From assembly GCA_036927565.1 (NCBI GenBank), contig JAYESD010000002.1, positions 221,715,882-221,779,881 of the forward strand: a stretch of 64,000 nucleotides of DNA, read 5' to 3'. The notes beneath the pieces were generated by a model, which searched no databases, had not been told where the DNA came from, and saw only the letters and a program-made list of their open reading frames with translations. The stretch comes from Tuctoria greenei. Its lineage: Eukaryota; Streptophyta; Magnoliopsida; Poales; Poaceae. This document shows, in pieces, positions 1-11,767 of this stretch (position 1 is its first letter; every line of letters starts with the position of its first letter). A program made the position numbers and the translations under genes.

Positions 1-200
1 TGATTGTATGTAACTATTACCCCTGAAACATATTGAAAAGGTTTGATAGTCCAATCAGAAACATGTGCGTCTCACGTGTGCGACTAGGTTCCCGCAAGTT
101 CGTACATTCCGAAGTGGGCTTCAAAGGTATGTTCAAAACTTTGCATTCAAACCCTTACTTTAAACATAACTGCCAATGTACTCAACACACATAGGTCTCA
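1..200 (-). repeat. Diverged end of a type-2 Sirevirus LTR
   Basis: The stretch ending near base 200 (gccaatgtactcaacacaca followed by taggtctca) closely resembles the outer end of the minus-strand type-2 LTRs that end at 4444, 7323 and 35481. The preceding 80 bases also share scattered words with them. Bases 1-120 do not obviously match, so this is either a strongly diverged LTR end or a fragment whose body lies left of the window. No target-site duplication can be tested. Confidence 0.4.
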
Positions 201-1040
201 AAGATTCAATATCTGGACCAGTGTACTCTAATTATGTTTCTACTTGTGTAATTTGTTCGCATCTAGGTAACACAAGAAGATGCTATCCTTGTGGATAGTA
301 ATGGATGGTTGAGCGGAAACAAATATGGGTGGCCAATGGGTCGGGGCAAGCTGCCATGGCTCAAACTTGTCCAGGTTCGGATATTGAAACCCTCGACACA
401 ACACGGAAGAGGGGTGGAGCTGGACCGTGCCTACATGATGGGTTTGTGCCTCGGCTTGGCGCGACCCGTGCCTAGCTTGAGTCGGGTCGATCATGTCACC
501 GGGCTAGCCCGAACAAGAAGTTGTGGAGTGATTGAGCGGCCAATCGTGCTATCGACCCATCAAATATTAGGGAGGGCAATCCCACCTGTGGATTCGAGTA
601 CTTGTCAGGTTTTACACCAAGCAGGTGCGGTGGGAAATTTTGCTCACAAGTCTAAACCGCACCCGACTCAATGCATTGCGGGTGCGGGTTTATTTCCTAC
701 CCGCCGGTGACCGTCGGGTACCCGAATTGGTGTAAAATAGGATTCATCCCATCTAAAAAGCAGCTAGAACGGCCCAATAATCCACAACCAAACATCTAAA
801 TAGTCCGGATAATAGCTGCTTAACTAGTCAACTCAACGCTCCATTGACCAACATCTCAACTCCCATCTACTTGGGTGAGTCTTCTCGCCCAGCTAGCTAC
901 TTGAGAACCATATCAGCTGCCATCCTTGACTCCGGTCGTCTGTCGTGACCTCGACCATCCACCATCACGCCCCCCAGGCCATGCACCTCCGCCACCCTGA
1001 GCCATCTGTTGTCGCAGTGCCTACGCCACCCACGACAAAT
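201..1040. other. Non-coding stretch, no gene recognised
   Basis: No frame here resembles a known protein. Bases about 440-720 are GC-rich with repeated words such as gggtgcgggt, gacccg and gggtaccc, a texture often seen in non-autonomous DNA transposons of plants, but I could not find terminal inverted repeats or a target duplication. The open frames (for example 291-710) have no protein-like features and are treated as chance. Confidence 0.4.
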
Positions 1041-1721
1041 CTTTGAGCCAAATCTTAGATTTTGGGAAGAGTGAAGGAGTGGAAGTGAGATTTGAAAATA
1101 AGGTTCCTTGGGGTTGAGCTTTAATTTGATTTGCTGAGTTTGCATTGAGATTTTCGTATTTGCCACTCTTGGGGTCATACCCTAGGCGGCTAGGTGTCGC
1201 CCTATTGAGATCGTTTGTGATTTGATGTTCGAGAAGTTTGCATTCACCCTTGAGGTTAGTGGAAAAACCAAGTCTTATCCTCAGTGAAAACTTGGTGAAG
1301 GTCCCTCGTGGACACCTCAATGGGGACTCCTAGATGAAATCAAACCTTGGTGAAAAATCTCGTGTTTCTTGTCTTCATTACATTTCCGCACCACATTTAC
1401 TCTCATGTACTTACTTATGATCAAAATTGCTATATCTTGTTCTCCACTTGTTCTTGTATCTTGTACTAAGCTTAATGTTCATACACTTACTACAAGAACT
1501 ATTAGGTCACAAATTTGCTTCACTAAATTGCCCAAAAACTTATATTTTATTCTTCGCTGCTAAGAGAGTCAGACATACCCGAATTAAAGTCAGACACGTC
1601 TGAAGCAATCCGGAAAAGTTTGACCCAGGCTCAGACTTATCCGACTTCTGAGATCAAGGCAGATTTTAATTAAGTTTACAATTTCGTATTTTTCTATTCA
1701 CCTCCCTTTAGGTGACTTCCA
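1041..1721 (+). repeat. 3' part of the 5' LTR of element A (left end unresolved)
   Basis: The stretch runs directly into a tRNA-Met primer site at 1724, so its right end is an LTR end (ggtgacttcca). It contains the polyadenylation-region style text common to plant copia LTRs (cttggtgaaaaatctcgtg, then cttcattacatttccgc) and a weak version of the capped motif (cagacacgtctg, tccgga) seen in related elements. Its start cannot be fixed because the matching 3' LTR is not in the window; 1041 is only a guess. Confidence 0.5.
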
Positions 1722-1723
1722 GT

Positions 1724-1735
1724 TGGTATTAGAGC
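1724..1735 (+). other. Primer binding site of element A (initiator-Met tRNA)
   Basis: tggtattagagc differs by one base from tggtatcagagc, the complement of the 3' end of initiator methionine tRNA used by plant copia elements. It lies two bases after the LTR end and 38 bases before the gag ATG, the same layout as in E1. Confidence 0.85.
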
Positions 1736-1773
1736 CTAACTCTTCACAAAGGGCTTAACTGCTCGTAGAGGAG

Positions 1774-2690
1774 ATGGAGAACAACATCGGAAATGAGACA
1801 AGAGCAAACAACACCACCAAAGTCGATAAAGTCGACCCCAACAACCCCCTCCTCAATAACAAAGAAGATCAAGGATCAAATCCTCCTCCAAAGAAGATCA
1901 GAGGCTACCAAGATCCTCCACCACTTGATGTTTCAAGCGATCATGAAGATGAAGAGGTGATTTGCTTTATGGATCTCCTAAAGAAGAGGAATGAGAAAGC
2001 CAAGAAGAAGAAGAGCAAAGAGATGGGGAAGAAGCTAGGAGTAGTCAACAAAACTACTCCCGATATCCTTTCAACAATGAGCGTTTAAATTTTCACTGTA
2101 ACTACTTGCCTATTCCCATCGTCAAACCACCTCACTTTGATGGAAACAACTACACCATGTGGAAGCATAATATGAAATTGCATATAATCTCCCTCAATCC
2201 ACGCCATTGGCATATTGTGTGCACAAGTATAGATATCCTTGAGGATGATGAAGAGCTCACTCAATAGGAAGAACAATAAATTCATCGCAATGCTCAAGAC
2301 ATGGTCATACTAAACTCATCCTTGAGGCAAGAAGAACTCAACAAAGTAAATGGGTTGGAGCTTGCCAAGGATATTTGAGATACTCCCAAGAACGCTAATG
2401 AAGAAAACCAATCCGTTCATGAGGCAAAGATTGAGATGGTTGAGGAAGAGCTTGTAAGGTTCATCACGGAAGATGGTGAAACACCACAAAAAATGTACAA
2501 CTGATTCAAGACCCTCATCATCAAGAGTTGATCTTATGGGTGCAAGAAGTGGACCGACCATGAAGTGGTGAAGAGGTTGATAAGAGCGTTCATGATTCAC
2601 AACCTCACTCTATGCATCTTAATCCAGGAGAGTCCTATTCCCAATAAGGTGTTAGGGAAGATCATCAACCATGTGATGATGCAGAGGGAA
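1774..2690 (+). pseudogene. gag: Element A gag, N-terminal part, broken
   Basis: Encodes the start of the structural protein that packages copia RNA. The ATG at 1774 follows the primer site as in E1. The first 104 codons are open (acidic and lysine-rich, no known fold) and end at a TAA at 2086. In another frame the conserved gag core follows: a PPHFDGNNYTMWKHNMK block and an LNPRHWHIVC block match the FDGSDYSMWRQNMK and LNPSLWHIVC blocks of E1 gag (DUF4219/UBN2-type region). At least five in-frame stops follow, near 2263, 2275, 2378, 2503 and 2529. The frame runs up to the solo LTR at 2696 and resumes after it. Confidence 0.85.
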
Positions 2691-2695
2691 ACTCG
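2691..2695. repeat. Target-site duplication, left copy (actcg)
   Basis: The five bases before the solo LTR at 2696. The copy after the LTR (4445-4449) is acttg, one transition away. Element A's gag continues across the site when the LTR and one copy are ignored, which supports this pairing. Confidence 0.75.
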
Positions 2696-4444
2696 TGTAG
2701 GATTGAAGAGGACGTGAAAAGCTACCAGATGGGGGCGATGTTGAATGGTAGATTTAAAAATCTTATTCAGCGGAAACAATTAAATCCCAAACCCTTCGGC
2801 AGAAAAATGATCTGTTAGAGAAATCATGTGTGAAACTAATCTAAACGTGTTTCACCATGAAAAAAGAGATATATATCAGAGAGAATCAAGTCACAAAGAA
2901 AACACAAGAAGAATCACTCAAATCCGTCGAGAGAAACTCAAGTTATGATCAAAAGATCGAACAAAGGTCAATCTGTCCTACCCGAGAAAAATAGTTCTGG
3001 AACGCTGCAAAGAAACTCGTGTAGATCAGAAACCACAAATCCAATGACCGTGAAATTATGACAGATGATAGATAATCAAGTTGTGAAGACAACCCAAAAA
3101 GAATAACGTCAATTGGATCTGTAAAACTCGAGTTATGATAAAACCACCGACGAAGGGTAGTGCTATCCAGAAACTCGACGAGTAAAACTTGTCTAGAACA
3201 AGTCGGACGAACAAGACATAAAAGTTCCTTCAAACTACAAATTTTATTCAATAGAACACTAGAGTAACAGCCTCAAAGTCGTGCACCATGAGCCAACTCA
3301 ACTCAAATCAGGACCCTAATCCTACTCCGTTCACGAATCAAAACTTTCCATAACTGCTTAGGACTCTTCTATACGCAGATAGAAGCAATCTTAAGACTTC
3401 CAAACACCTTAAGAACGTATACCACACTCCTAAAACAACCCAAATTCATGACCCACACGAAATCCTATCATAACCAACTCGATACTTTCCATACCGAGCC
3501 ATAACCGACTCCGCCGCGGCCAAAGTCATCAACCGATACGATCCGATCCTTCCAATCAGATCTTACCATCCATAAACCATCTTCGGAACCATGTTGCCAC
3601 GTCATGCACCGCATGCATACGTGCAAACACCTTCCTTCAACGTACAGTAACCTTCATATGCACTGCCCTTGATTCAATCATCCCGCGTGACCTCCTGACC
3701 CGCTCAACCACAATTCCTCCTGAATTTGGTTGTTGGAACCTCATCTCCTCCCTGAGACTAGTCCAAAGGATCTTGTCACCAGCCATGACTTGAACTCAAG
3801 CAACTACTGCACATGAACAAACAACCAATCCGTACGAGCCCAAGTTTGCGACTTGACTCAAGTCAGTTCGAGACACAACACCTTACTTGAGCACCTCACA
3901 TAAGCATGTTGCAAAGCATAGCAAAACAATATGAGTCATATCAACCAAAACACACTAAAAATTTAGTAAAAGAATACTAAGCAAACTTTCCAACAATGTA
4001 AAGCAAGTTTGAAACATTTTACATTAAAAGCCGGAACATTGCGATCAAGCACCAGACCTAGCCAAAGTTAACCGGAGCTTGAGCCGGAGCTTACCAAAGC
4101 TAGTACGACCTAGCGCCAGAGCTTACCAAAACTAGTCGGAACTAGTCATCCCAAAAGTCAGAGCTAGAAAAACATGTCGGAGCTAACCAACATAAGTCGG
4201 ACCTAGCAAAACATATCGGATCATAACAAAGACATGCCGGAGCTATCAAAGACATGCCGAAGCTAAAGACAAAGCTCACCAGAGCTACCCAAAAACATGT
4301 CGAACCTTGACAAAGAAAGTCGGACCTATTGTCGGACCTTGCAGAAGCTTGGAGCTAGAGTCGGACCTTGCTAAAAAGATGTTATGGCAGCATTCAAAAC
4401 TTTTATTGTCAAAGCCAATGTATTCAGCACACATAGATCTCACA
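2696..4444 (-). mobile_element. Solo LTR of a type-2 Sirevirus, inserted in A gag
   Basis: A single LTR of 1749 bp, reverse orientation: its start (complement of tgagatctatgtgtgctgaa) is at 4444 and its end (tgtaggattgaag in plus) is at 2696. It matches the 1855-bp LTRs of E2 along its length, including the aggtccgac/agctccgg repeats (about 4060-4380) and the U3 hairpin (3882-3905). No internal region follows; A gag resumes at once, so it is a solo LTR left by LTR-LTR recombination. Near 3290 it lacks about 50 bases that carry the TATA box in its relatives, so its promoter is probably dead. Confidence 0.88.
3882..3905 (-). promoter_or_regulatory. Conserved U3 hairpin of the solo LTR
   Basis: cttacttgag-cac-ctcacataag forms a stem with about eight of ten pairs kept. 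The same element is a perfect ten-pair stem in E2 and in the left LTR of B. It lies in U3, several hundred bases upstream of the TATA position. Confidence 0.6.
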
Positions 4445-4449
4445 ACTTG
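4445..4449. repeat. Target-site duplication, right copy (acttg)
   Basis: Five bases directly after the solo LTR, one transition different from actcg at 2691-2695. Confidence 0.75.
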
Positions 4450-5527
4450 ACACGCGAAGGACCTTGCAAAGGTCACCTTATCCAAGAAGAGGGACATCAC
4501 ACTCAAAGCTGCACCCAAGTCCAAAGGTAAAGAAGTGCAAGAAACACATGAAGATGATGATAACGACGAAGAAAGAACCGACATGAATGATAAGGGGATG
4601 ACCTTCTTCGTCAAGAGGTTCAAAAGGATGATGAGAAGAAGGGGCAACAACTATCATGAGAGCAAGGCAAAGGACAAGTGTAAGCCAAGAACTAAGAGGG
4701 CTTGCTACAATTGTGGTGAGTACGAACACTTCACTGTGAATTGTCCACATAACAAATAAGATGACTAGAAGAATAAGAAGGGCAGGAAGCCTCAAGAGAG
4801 GAAGATCTTTATGAATAAGAAGGCCCATGGACAAGCCCACATCAGAAAGGAGTGGGACTCCAATGAAAACTCTTCCTTCGAGGATGATGAAGGAGTGGAA
4901 AACTTCACCATCAATAAGCCCACAATGAAGAAGTCACTTTTGCCCAACAAAGGTGTTTGGAAGACTTCAAGGTACACTTTCCTAGTGGCCAAGGAAGGAA
5001 ATAGCAATGTTAAATCTAAACCCATTAAGTTAAATTTTGTTGACGATGATGAGTTTGATAGCAATAGTGAAAATGAATTCATGTTTAAGAAAATGGATAA
5101 ATGAGCTATTGCTAAAATGAAAAAACTAACAGATGAGATATTTGAAAAGGAAGAGCTTCACAATGAACAATAAGAATTACTCATCCTTGAAAAGTAGATA
5201 AACCTTGAAATTGATAGTTTTCGGATCTTGGGAGAGAGAGAGAGAAGTGCAAAACGCATGAAGTGACATCTCTGATAAGGAGTAGATCAAATACACATGA
5301 AGTGCATATTTGATCTCACGGTCTCCTATGATCAATGAAGACCTTGGTTATTCTAGAGGAGGAAAGCAAAATGCTAGAATCCTAAAGAATAACAAGGAGT
5401 GCCTCACATTTGTCAAGGAGGACTCCTACCAAGCCAGGAACCACAATGTTGTACTTATCACTCATGATAATGTTAAAATTTCCTCCACAACCATGTTTCA
5501 TGTTTTTGTTGCTTCATATGTGCTATT
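4450..5527 (+). pseudogene. gag: Element A gag, C-terminal part with zinc knuckle, broken
   Basis: Continues A gag after the solo LTR. Visible in order: an acidic/basic linker (ETHEDDDNDEERTD), a basic KRFKRMMRRRGN block, then a CCHC zinc knuckle CYNCGEYEHFTVNC at about 4700-4744 (C-x2-C-x4-H-x4-C, for RNA binding). The knuckle is followed by a lysine-rich tail and a region like E1 gag residues 420-520. A TAA at 4757 and several later stops and frame changes break it. The last block, ending at 5527, reads VASYVLLR and matches the DASYVLMR of E1 gag; element B then interrupts the frame. Confidence 0.85.
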
Positions 5528-5532
5528 AAGAA
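5528..5532. repeat. Target-site duplication of element B, left copy (aagaa)
   Basis: Identical to the five bases at 35482-35486, directly after the other end of element B. Element A coding sequence continues from one side to the other. Confidence 0.92.
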
Positions 5533-7323
5533 TGTAGGATCGATGAGCACGTGAAAAGCTACCAGAGAGGGGGGGGAGTGAATGGTAGATTTAAAACTTT
5601 TTCAGTGGAAGCAAGAAAAACCCCTCCGTAGAAAATCAATGTCTCAAGAAGTTGTATGTGCGACTAATGTAAATGTGATAAATCATGAAAAAAACAGTAT
5701 AGATTGTGGAGAATCATGTCACAAAGACACTACAACAAGAATCACGAAAATCCATCGAGAAAAACTCAAGTTACGATCAAAATATTGAACAAAGGTCAAT
5801 CTGTTCTACCCGAGAAAAACCAGATCTACAACACTGCAATGAAACTCGTGTAGATCCAAAACCACAAATACAATGATCCATAAAAAATCAAGTTGTGAAG
5901 ACAACCCAAAAAGAATCACATCAATTGGATCTGTAAAACTCGAGTTATGATAAAACCACCGAAGCAAGGTAGTGTTGTGATGAAACTCGACGAGAAAAAC
6001 TTGTCTGAAACAAGTCGGACGGACAAAGCACAAAAGTTCCTTTAACCTACGAATTTTATTGATCAAACCACAAGAGTAACAGCCCCAAAGTCGTGCACCA
6101 TGAGCTCTGGCCTCCCTTGCTTATATAACCAGCGCTTAGGCCAACCCAATCCTAACTAGGACTCAAATCCTACTCAAATTCAACCGAAACTTTCTATAAC
6201 TGCTCAAGACTCTTCCATACGTAGATAGAAGCAATCTTAAGACTTCCAAACACCTTAGGAACTTATCCCACATTGCTGAAACAACCCAACTTCTTGACCC
6301 ACACGAAATCCTATCATAACCAACTGAAATCTTTCCATACTTGAGTCAAACCCGAACTAGCCGCAACCTGAGTCCATAACCTAGTCGGTTGGAGCTTTCC
6401 GACCAATTCCTTACATCCACATATCTTCATCACGTCTTCGAACCACGTAGCCACGTCCATGCACTCCTTGCGCACGTGCAAACATCTTCCAACAATGTCC
6501 ACGATACCTTCATATGCATTGTTGTCAATTCAACCATGCTGCGCGACCTCCCGATAAACTCAACCACAATTCTTCCCGAACTTGGTTGTTGAACCTCATC
6601 TTCTCCCTAAGACTAGTTCAATGGATCCCATCACCAGCCATGTCTTGAAATCAAACAACACCTGCACATGAATAAACAACTAATACTTCCAATCACAAGT
6701 CCTCGACTTGACTCTCGTTAGTTCCGATAACCACAACACCTTATGTGAGCATCTCACATAAGCATGTTGCAAAACATAGCAATATGATATCAGTAAAAAC
6801 CATGAAAACACACCAAAAAATTATTAAAAAAATACTAAGCAAACTTTCGATAATCCAAAAAGCAAGTTCGAAACATTACAAATTAAAAGCAGAACCACTG
6901 CGATGAAGCTCCAAACCTTGCCAAAGCTAACCGAACCTTGAACCGGAGCTTACCAAAGCTAGCACGACCTAGCACTGGAGCTAACCAAAGCTAGTCAGAC
7001 CTAGCGCCAGAGCCTACTAAAGCTAGTCGAACCTAGCGCTGGAGCTAGCAAAAATATGTCGTACCTAGACAAAGAAGTCAAACCTAGCCAAAACAAGTCA
7101 GACCTAACCAAAATAAGTCAGACCTAGACAAAGAAGTCGGACCTAGCCAAAACAAGTCGTACATAACATTGGACCTTGCAGGAGCTACCCAAAATAGGCC
7201 GGACCTATCATCAGACCTTGCAGAAGCTCGAACCTAGATTCAGACCTTGTTAAAAATGTGTTTTGGCAGTATTCAAAACTTTTATTATCAAAGCCAATGT
7301 ATTCAACACACATAGGACTCACA
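5533..7323 (-). repeat. 3' LTR of element B
   Basis: 1791 bp, TG...CA-like ends (tgtaggatcgatg at the left, complement of tgtgagtcct at the right). Aligns with 33847-35481 and with the LTRs of D and E2. It holds a TATA box (ttatata, 6121-6127, reverse), the U3 hairpin (6740-6762), and a run of aggtccgac/agctccgg-type repeats at about 6900-7255. The two B LTRs differ in length (1791 versus 1635 bp); the 5' copy lacks a block of motif repeats near 35250. Confidence 0.88.
6740..6762 (-). promoter_or_regulatory. Conserved U3 hairpin, 3' LTR of B
   Basis: cttatgtgag-cat-ctcacataag, a perfect ten-pair stem with a three-base loop, flanked by caaca...tgttg which can extend the stem. It occurs at the same place in the other type-2 LTRs. 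Confidence 0.65.
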
Positions 7324-7490
7324 ATCTTCCCGTTGATGAATGCATTGGCAACACCAGTTAGAATCCGAACATTGCCTTATTCACATGAGAAGCTTTGAAA
7401 ACAATTTCTCCCCCTTTTTGAAAATCAAATGAGATAGAAATAAATTTCTCCCCCTATACATATTTCTCCCCCTTGCATACTTCTCCCCCT
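7324..7490 (-). other. Polypurine tract cluster of element B
   Basis: On the minus strand at least four copies of a ggggag core occur (ctccccct in plus at about 7408, 7448, 7466 and 7482), with a decayed final tract at 7324-7333 directly against the LTR. Several A3-4G5AG tracts before the 3' LTR are a known mark of Sireviruses; the last primes plus-strand DNA synthesis. The LTR-proximal copy here is mutated (ctcccc to cttccc). Confidence 0.85.
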
Positions 7491-8275
7491 TTCACAATGT
7501 ATTCAACAAGGTACAAAAGAGAAATTTTAATTTGTTATGAGCACATTATAACATATACATATAAAACAAAGTTCATCCAAGTCATACTATCGAGTAACTT
7601 ACACTATCACAACAATGAGATACATAAAGTAGTGTAAGCCATGCTAGAGATCAAATGTAATTTTCAATTTAAGCAAGTCATGATCTCACAAACTTAACTA
7701 TTTCAAAACATGAAAGCATGACACTTGTTGTTGCATTTTTATTATTTTTCAAAGCACAAATTCAGATCATATGACATTTGCAAGAGATTATGCCGCATCT
7801 GCCTTATTCTAACCAACCAAGCCAAGCCTATGTCATTTGATAATCAGAAGCTTAAGGACATGGTTTTAGTCATACACAACTTCTTCCAAGTTCTTATCTA
7901 AGTGCAATGATAAGCCATCTCAAAAGAAGAAGTGCGATGCATGCATATTCTCTTGATCTTTTCGCATTTTTTCATTTGAACATAAAAATCAACATGTGAG
8001 TTGCTTACTTGATTAATTCTTTATGATTAAAAGCACTTGTGAGCATGCAACATGTTCAAAATCGTAAGAAAGTTCGATCATGACCAGATTTAGTGTAATT
8101 AATTATTCCAATTACTAGATATGGCAAAAACTACAAAATGTATAACATGAGTAATTTATTAAGAACTTTCAACATGTAGAAGGAATCAGAAAGTCATATA
8201 TGTATGAAATACTATGCTCATATTATTTTAATTTCAAATTCACACATCGACTTCCCATGTTTCAAAACCTCCCCC
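7491..8275 (-). other. 3' untranslated spacer of element B
   Basis: AT-rich non-coding DNA between the pol stop and the purine tracts. It aligns with the equivalent spacers of D (28081-28845) and E2 (59804-60596), for example around the shared words for catatgatctaaat and the gagatggctt block. No ORF is conserved among the three copies, so no third gene is present in this family. Confidence 0.75.
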
Positions 8276-10188
8276 TCAATTTAAGCCATGAGGATGCATA
8301 ACCCCTATTTCACTACGAATGAAACAAAAATGAGTGAAATCCAAAGGTTTTGTAAAAATATCAGGCAATTGTTGTTCGGTATCTACATGGTGAAGCACAA
8401 TGTTCCTTTTTCAACATATCACGGAGAAAGTAATACCTAATGTCAATGTGCCTAGTTCTCGAATGTTGCATGGGTTTTTTAGCAATGCAAATGGCACTAG
8501 TTTTATCACAAAACAGTGGAACACTATCTAGTTTAACCCCATAGTCCTTAAGTGTTTTAACAATCCAAAGAATTTATGACCAAGCACTAGCAACTGCTAC
8601 ATATTCAGATTCGATTGTGGATTGTGCAACTGAATTTTGTTTTCTAGAGGATCAAGCAACAAGTGAATTACCAAGAAAATGACAAGCACCGGAAGTACTT
8701 TTCCTATCAATCCTACAACCCCCAAAATCAGCATCCGAAAAAGCTTTCAAAGTAACAGTTGAGGAATAAGGAAGAAAAATGCCAAATTCTTGAGTTCCAT
8801 GTTCGTATCTAAGAATTATTTTTGTGGCTTGATGATGTGAAGTACGTGGGAAAGCTTGAAATTGTGCACAAAGACATACGCTTAATTGTATGTACGGTCT
8901 TGATGTCGTGAGGTACAAAAGTGATCCAATCATGCTTCTATACTCTTTTTGATCGATCGGGTCACCATATTCATCAAGTTCAAGTGTCGTTGCTGTACCC
9001 ATTGGTGTTCGAAGAGACTTGCTTTTGTCCATGTTGAAGTGCTTAAGAATGTCTCTTGCATACTTTGTTTGATGCACAAAGGTACCTTCCTTGGTTTGCT
9101 TGATTTGCAGCCCCAAAAAGTACGTGAGTTCTCCCATCATACTCATCTCAAATTCTGAACTCATCATAGCTGAAAACTTGGACACAAAATCATGAGAAGC
9201 ACAACCAAAGATAATATCATCCACATACACTTGAACGAATAATGAGTCATTGCCATGCTTAAGTACAACAAGAGTTTTATCAACCTTGCCCATGGTAAAC
9301 CCCTTTTCAAGCAAGAATGTTTTTAACCTATCATACCATGCTCTAAGGGCTTGTTTAGGACCGTACAAGGCTTTGGACAGTTTGTAAACATGATTAGGAA
9401 AATTTGGATTTTCAAAACCCGGTGGTGGCTTGACATAAACCTTCTCATCGATGTAGCTATTAAGGAAAGCACTTTTAACATACATTTGATATAAATTGAA
9501 ACCTTTATATGCAACAAAAGCTAAAAAAATTCTTATGCTTCTAATCTAGCAATAGGAGCAAAAGTTTCATCAAAATCTAGACCTTCAGTTTGTGTGAAAC
9601 CTTGAGCAAGCAACCTAGTCTTATTCTTAACCACAACTCCATCCTCACTTTGTTTATTTTTAAACTCCTATTTAGTTCCAATTAAGGTGTCACCTTGAGG
9701 TGGAGGTACAAGTTTCCAAACATTATTTCTTTCAAAATTTTCTAACTCTTCTTGCACGGCAATAATCCAAGATTCATTAGTGAGTGCGTGTGATATATCT
9801 TTGGGTTCAAAAGAAGCAACAAATGCAGAATGAGCATGAGAGTTTGGATCGCAGAACCTGGACCGTGTGACTCATTCCTGCAAGCTTTTAATAATTGATT
9901 GTGGAGGATGACTTTTGAGAACCTGGAGGGGAGTGGAAACTTCACAAGCTTCTTCTTCTTCTTGTTCATCACAAATCGCTGAGCTTGTGACTTGAGGACG
10001 ATCTGGACCAGCAATGGTGGTCGTCAGTGCTGATTGTGGATCTAAATCAGGAGCTAGAACAATGTCGTTAGCTGCTGAATTTTTGGGCAGCAACACCTCT
10101 TTTTCCTCATCTTCAACAAAAATACCCCCCCTCGTGCGGATATTGATCCGAACCTGCAATATTTGAGCTAGTACCTGGACTATTTTCA
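8276..10188 (-). pseudogene. pol: Element B pol: linker, reverse transcriptase, RNase H (broken)
   Basis: Minus-strand C-terminal half of B pol. From 10188 downwards come the variable integrase tail (PGTSS... and an acidic stretch), then the reverse transcriptase. The longest open piece, 9485-8652, has YVKSAFLNSY, ALYGPKQALRAWYDRL and the catalytic VYVDDIIFGC, then the RNase H start FSDADFGGCRIDRKSTSG. RNase H continues to a stop at 8276 that matches the HPHGLN end of E2. Odd residues: GPKQAL where relatives have GLKQAP. Upstream frames near 9500-9760 are shifted. Element C interrupts it at 10189. Confidence 0.9.
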
Positions 10189-11421
10189 TGTTGACAGCTG
10201 GTACGTCACAGATGAAAATCCGTAAGCGCACGGAGAGACCGCTGTAGCACTTCCCCTTAAAGAGTATTCCAAAGGTATCGAATAAAAGGAACGTGTATGC
10301 TAATCTTCTAACTAGTTCACCCAAGGACGCAAAGATTGGTGGTAGGCAAGGGATAGAGTGGATTTCCTAAGAGAAGGGTTTCTAATTCAAAGCAAGTCGA
10401 TCAATAGTAGCTTGTATTGGGCACGGGCTTACCCTGGTCTGGTAGGCGACTCCCTCCAAGAGCCTACATCGTAGTCGAACGTGGAGGATTACAACCGACG
10501 GATAGGGCTGTCACCACCTACCGCCTACCTCTACAACCCGTGGACTACGAGATAAATCAAAGTTAATGTCAAGCCTAGACACCACACCTACATTATCGGT
10601 TACTTCCCTAACCTCTCTAGCAAAGACTAGGGCCTCTAAATGAATAGAGCAATAAACGAACAAGAAACTAAGGAATTAACTTGCTTGAATTAAATAAATG
10701 AACTCAATTGGAAATCATGTACCTTACTTTAGATGGAAAGAACTATCAAGGTACAAGGGTGGAGAGGCTCGACAAGCCCAAACCCTATCCTTAAGTGGAA
10801 GAAGCCCGACAAGCCGGAGCCTCCTCCTCTTTCTCACCCTCTCCCTATTTTCTAAGCACTTAGGCAGCACTACGCCTTTGGAGTGGAGTACTAGACTCAA
10901 GCTTCTGATGTGTGGAGTGAGGGAGCCCCCTATCCCCTAATTATACCCTCCAAAGGTCAGTCTGGTACTAGGAAAAGTGAGGGACTCAGCCGCCATCGTG
11001 ATATCCAAGCCACGAGGAGCCAACACGTGGCGGTTGACCTCGTTTGGTGCATTTACCTAGTCTGCCGACCTGGTAGGTCGGCCGAAGTGCGAACGGCTCC
11101 AAATGCGGTGTTTTTCGTCCGGGAGGCTGTTTTGTTGGGCCCCATCATGGGTATGGGTGATTCCCCTCATTTTTCGTTGGTTTTCTCCTCCGAATTGGCA
11201 AAAGAATCCTTGTTCTTGCACCTGATTGGTCGGAAGGTGTGTTTCTTGGATTGGTCCCTGTAAATACCTCTAATTATGGGCATAATTCACCTGCATACAC
11301 AATTGCACCAACACTTGTGGAGATAGTTAGTAAATAACTCCTACCACTATGTTGGTTGTCCAATCCACAACTTTTATGCAAGGAATTGACGGTCGGATTT
11401 GAAAATTAAGGATCGTCAACA
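10189..11421 (-). repeat. 3' LTR of element C
   Basis: 1233 bp. Plus-strand ends are tgttgacagctgg and gatcgtcaaca, i.e. TG...CA with a short TGTTGAC/GTCAACA inverted repeat. Aligns base for base with 19653-20870 over most of its length (for example gcgcacggagagaccgctgt). A purine tract follows at 11422, proving this is the 3' copy in the minus orientation. Confidence 0.9.
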
Positions 11422-11436
11422 AACTCCCCCACACAT
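11422..11436 (-). other. Polypurine tract of element C
   Basis: aactcccccacacat in plus, that is atgtgtgggggagtt on the element strand, directly before the LTR start TGTTGACGATC. It is the plus-strand primer of the gypsy element. Confidence 0.8.
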
Positions 11437-11762
11437 AGTCCTTTACTCGTCCTCGAGTGAGGGCAAGAAGAACTAAGTGATATCATAATCCAGCTACAAT
11501 TATGAAATATGTATACAAAACATTTCAACACATACCTTTGTTCAAGAACCTTTGATATGTGGATAACGCATCATCTTGGGTGTTTGAGAGATGGAACGGC
11601 TTGAATGTAGTTCACCTGGACTCGTCCTACTGAAATAAACTTGGAAATTGTTATATTTTCACAAGTAAAAAAGATATTGCCATGCTCTTCAAAAGAATAC
11701 TCTCGTCTCTCAGTGTGTTTAGTCCTCACCTTGGCATGAGTTGCCACTTCTTTTGCTACAAC
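11437..11762 (-). other. 3' spacer of element C, left part
   Basis: Non-coding. Starts just inside the purine tract and stops at the TSD of the solo LTR. The frame 11571-11837 runs across the LTR boundary, so it is not a gene. Confidence 0.6.
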
Positions 11763-11767
11763 TAAAT
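11763..11767. repeat. Target-site duplication, left copy (taaat)
   Basis: Identical to 13840-13844; brackets the solo LTR 11768-13839. Confidence 0.9.

Noticed and set aside
440..720. DNA transposon signal (GC-rich gggtgcggg, gggtaccc words)
   Set aside because: No terminal inverted repeats or target duplication could be found, so it is left as unassigned.
10189..11421. Open frames 10698-10940 and 10910-11263 as genes
   Set aside because: They fall wholly within the 3' LTR of C. The matching LTR (19653-20870) does not keep the same frames.
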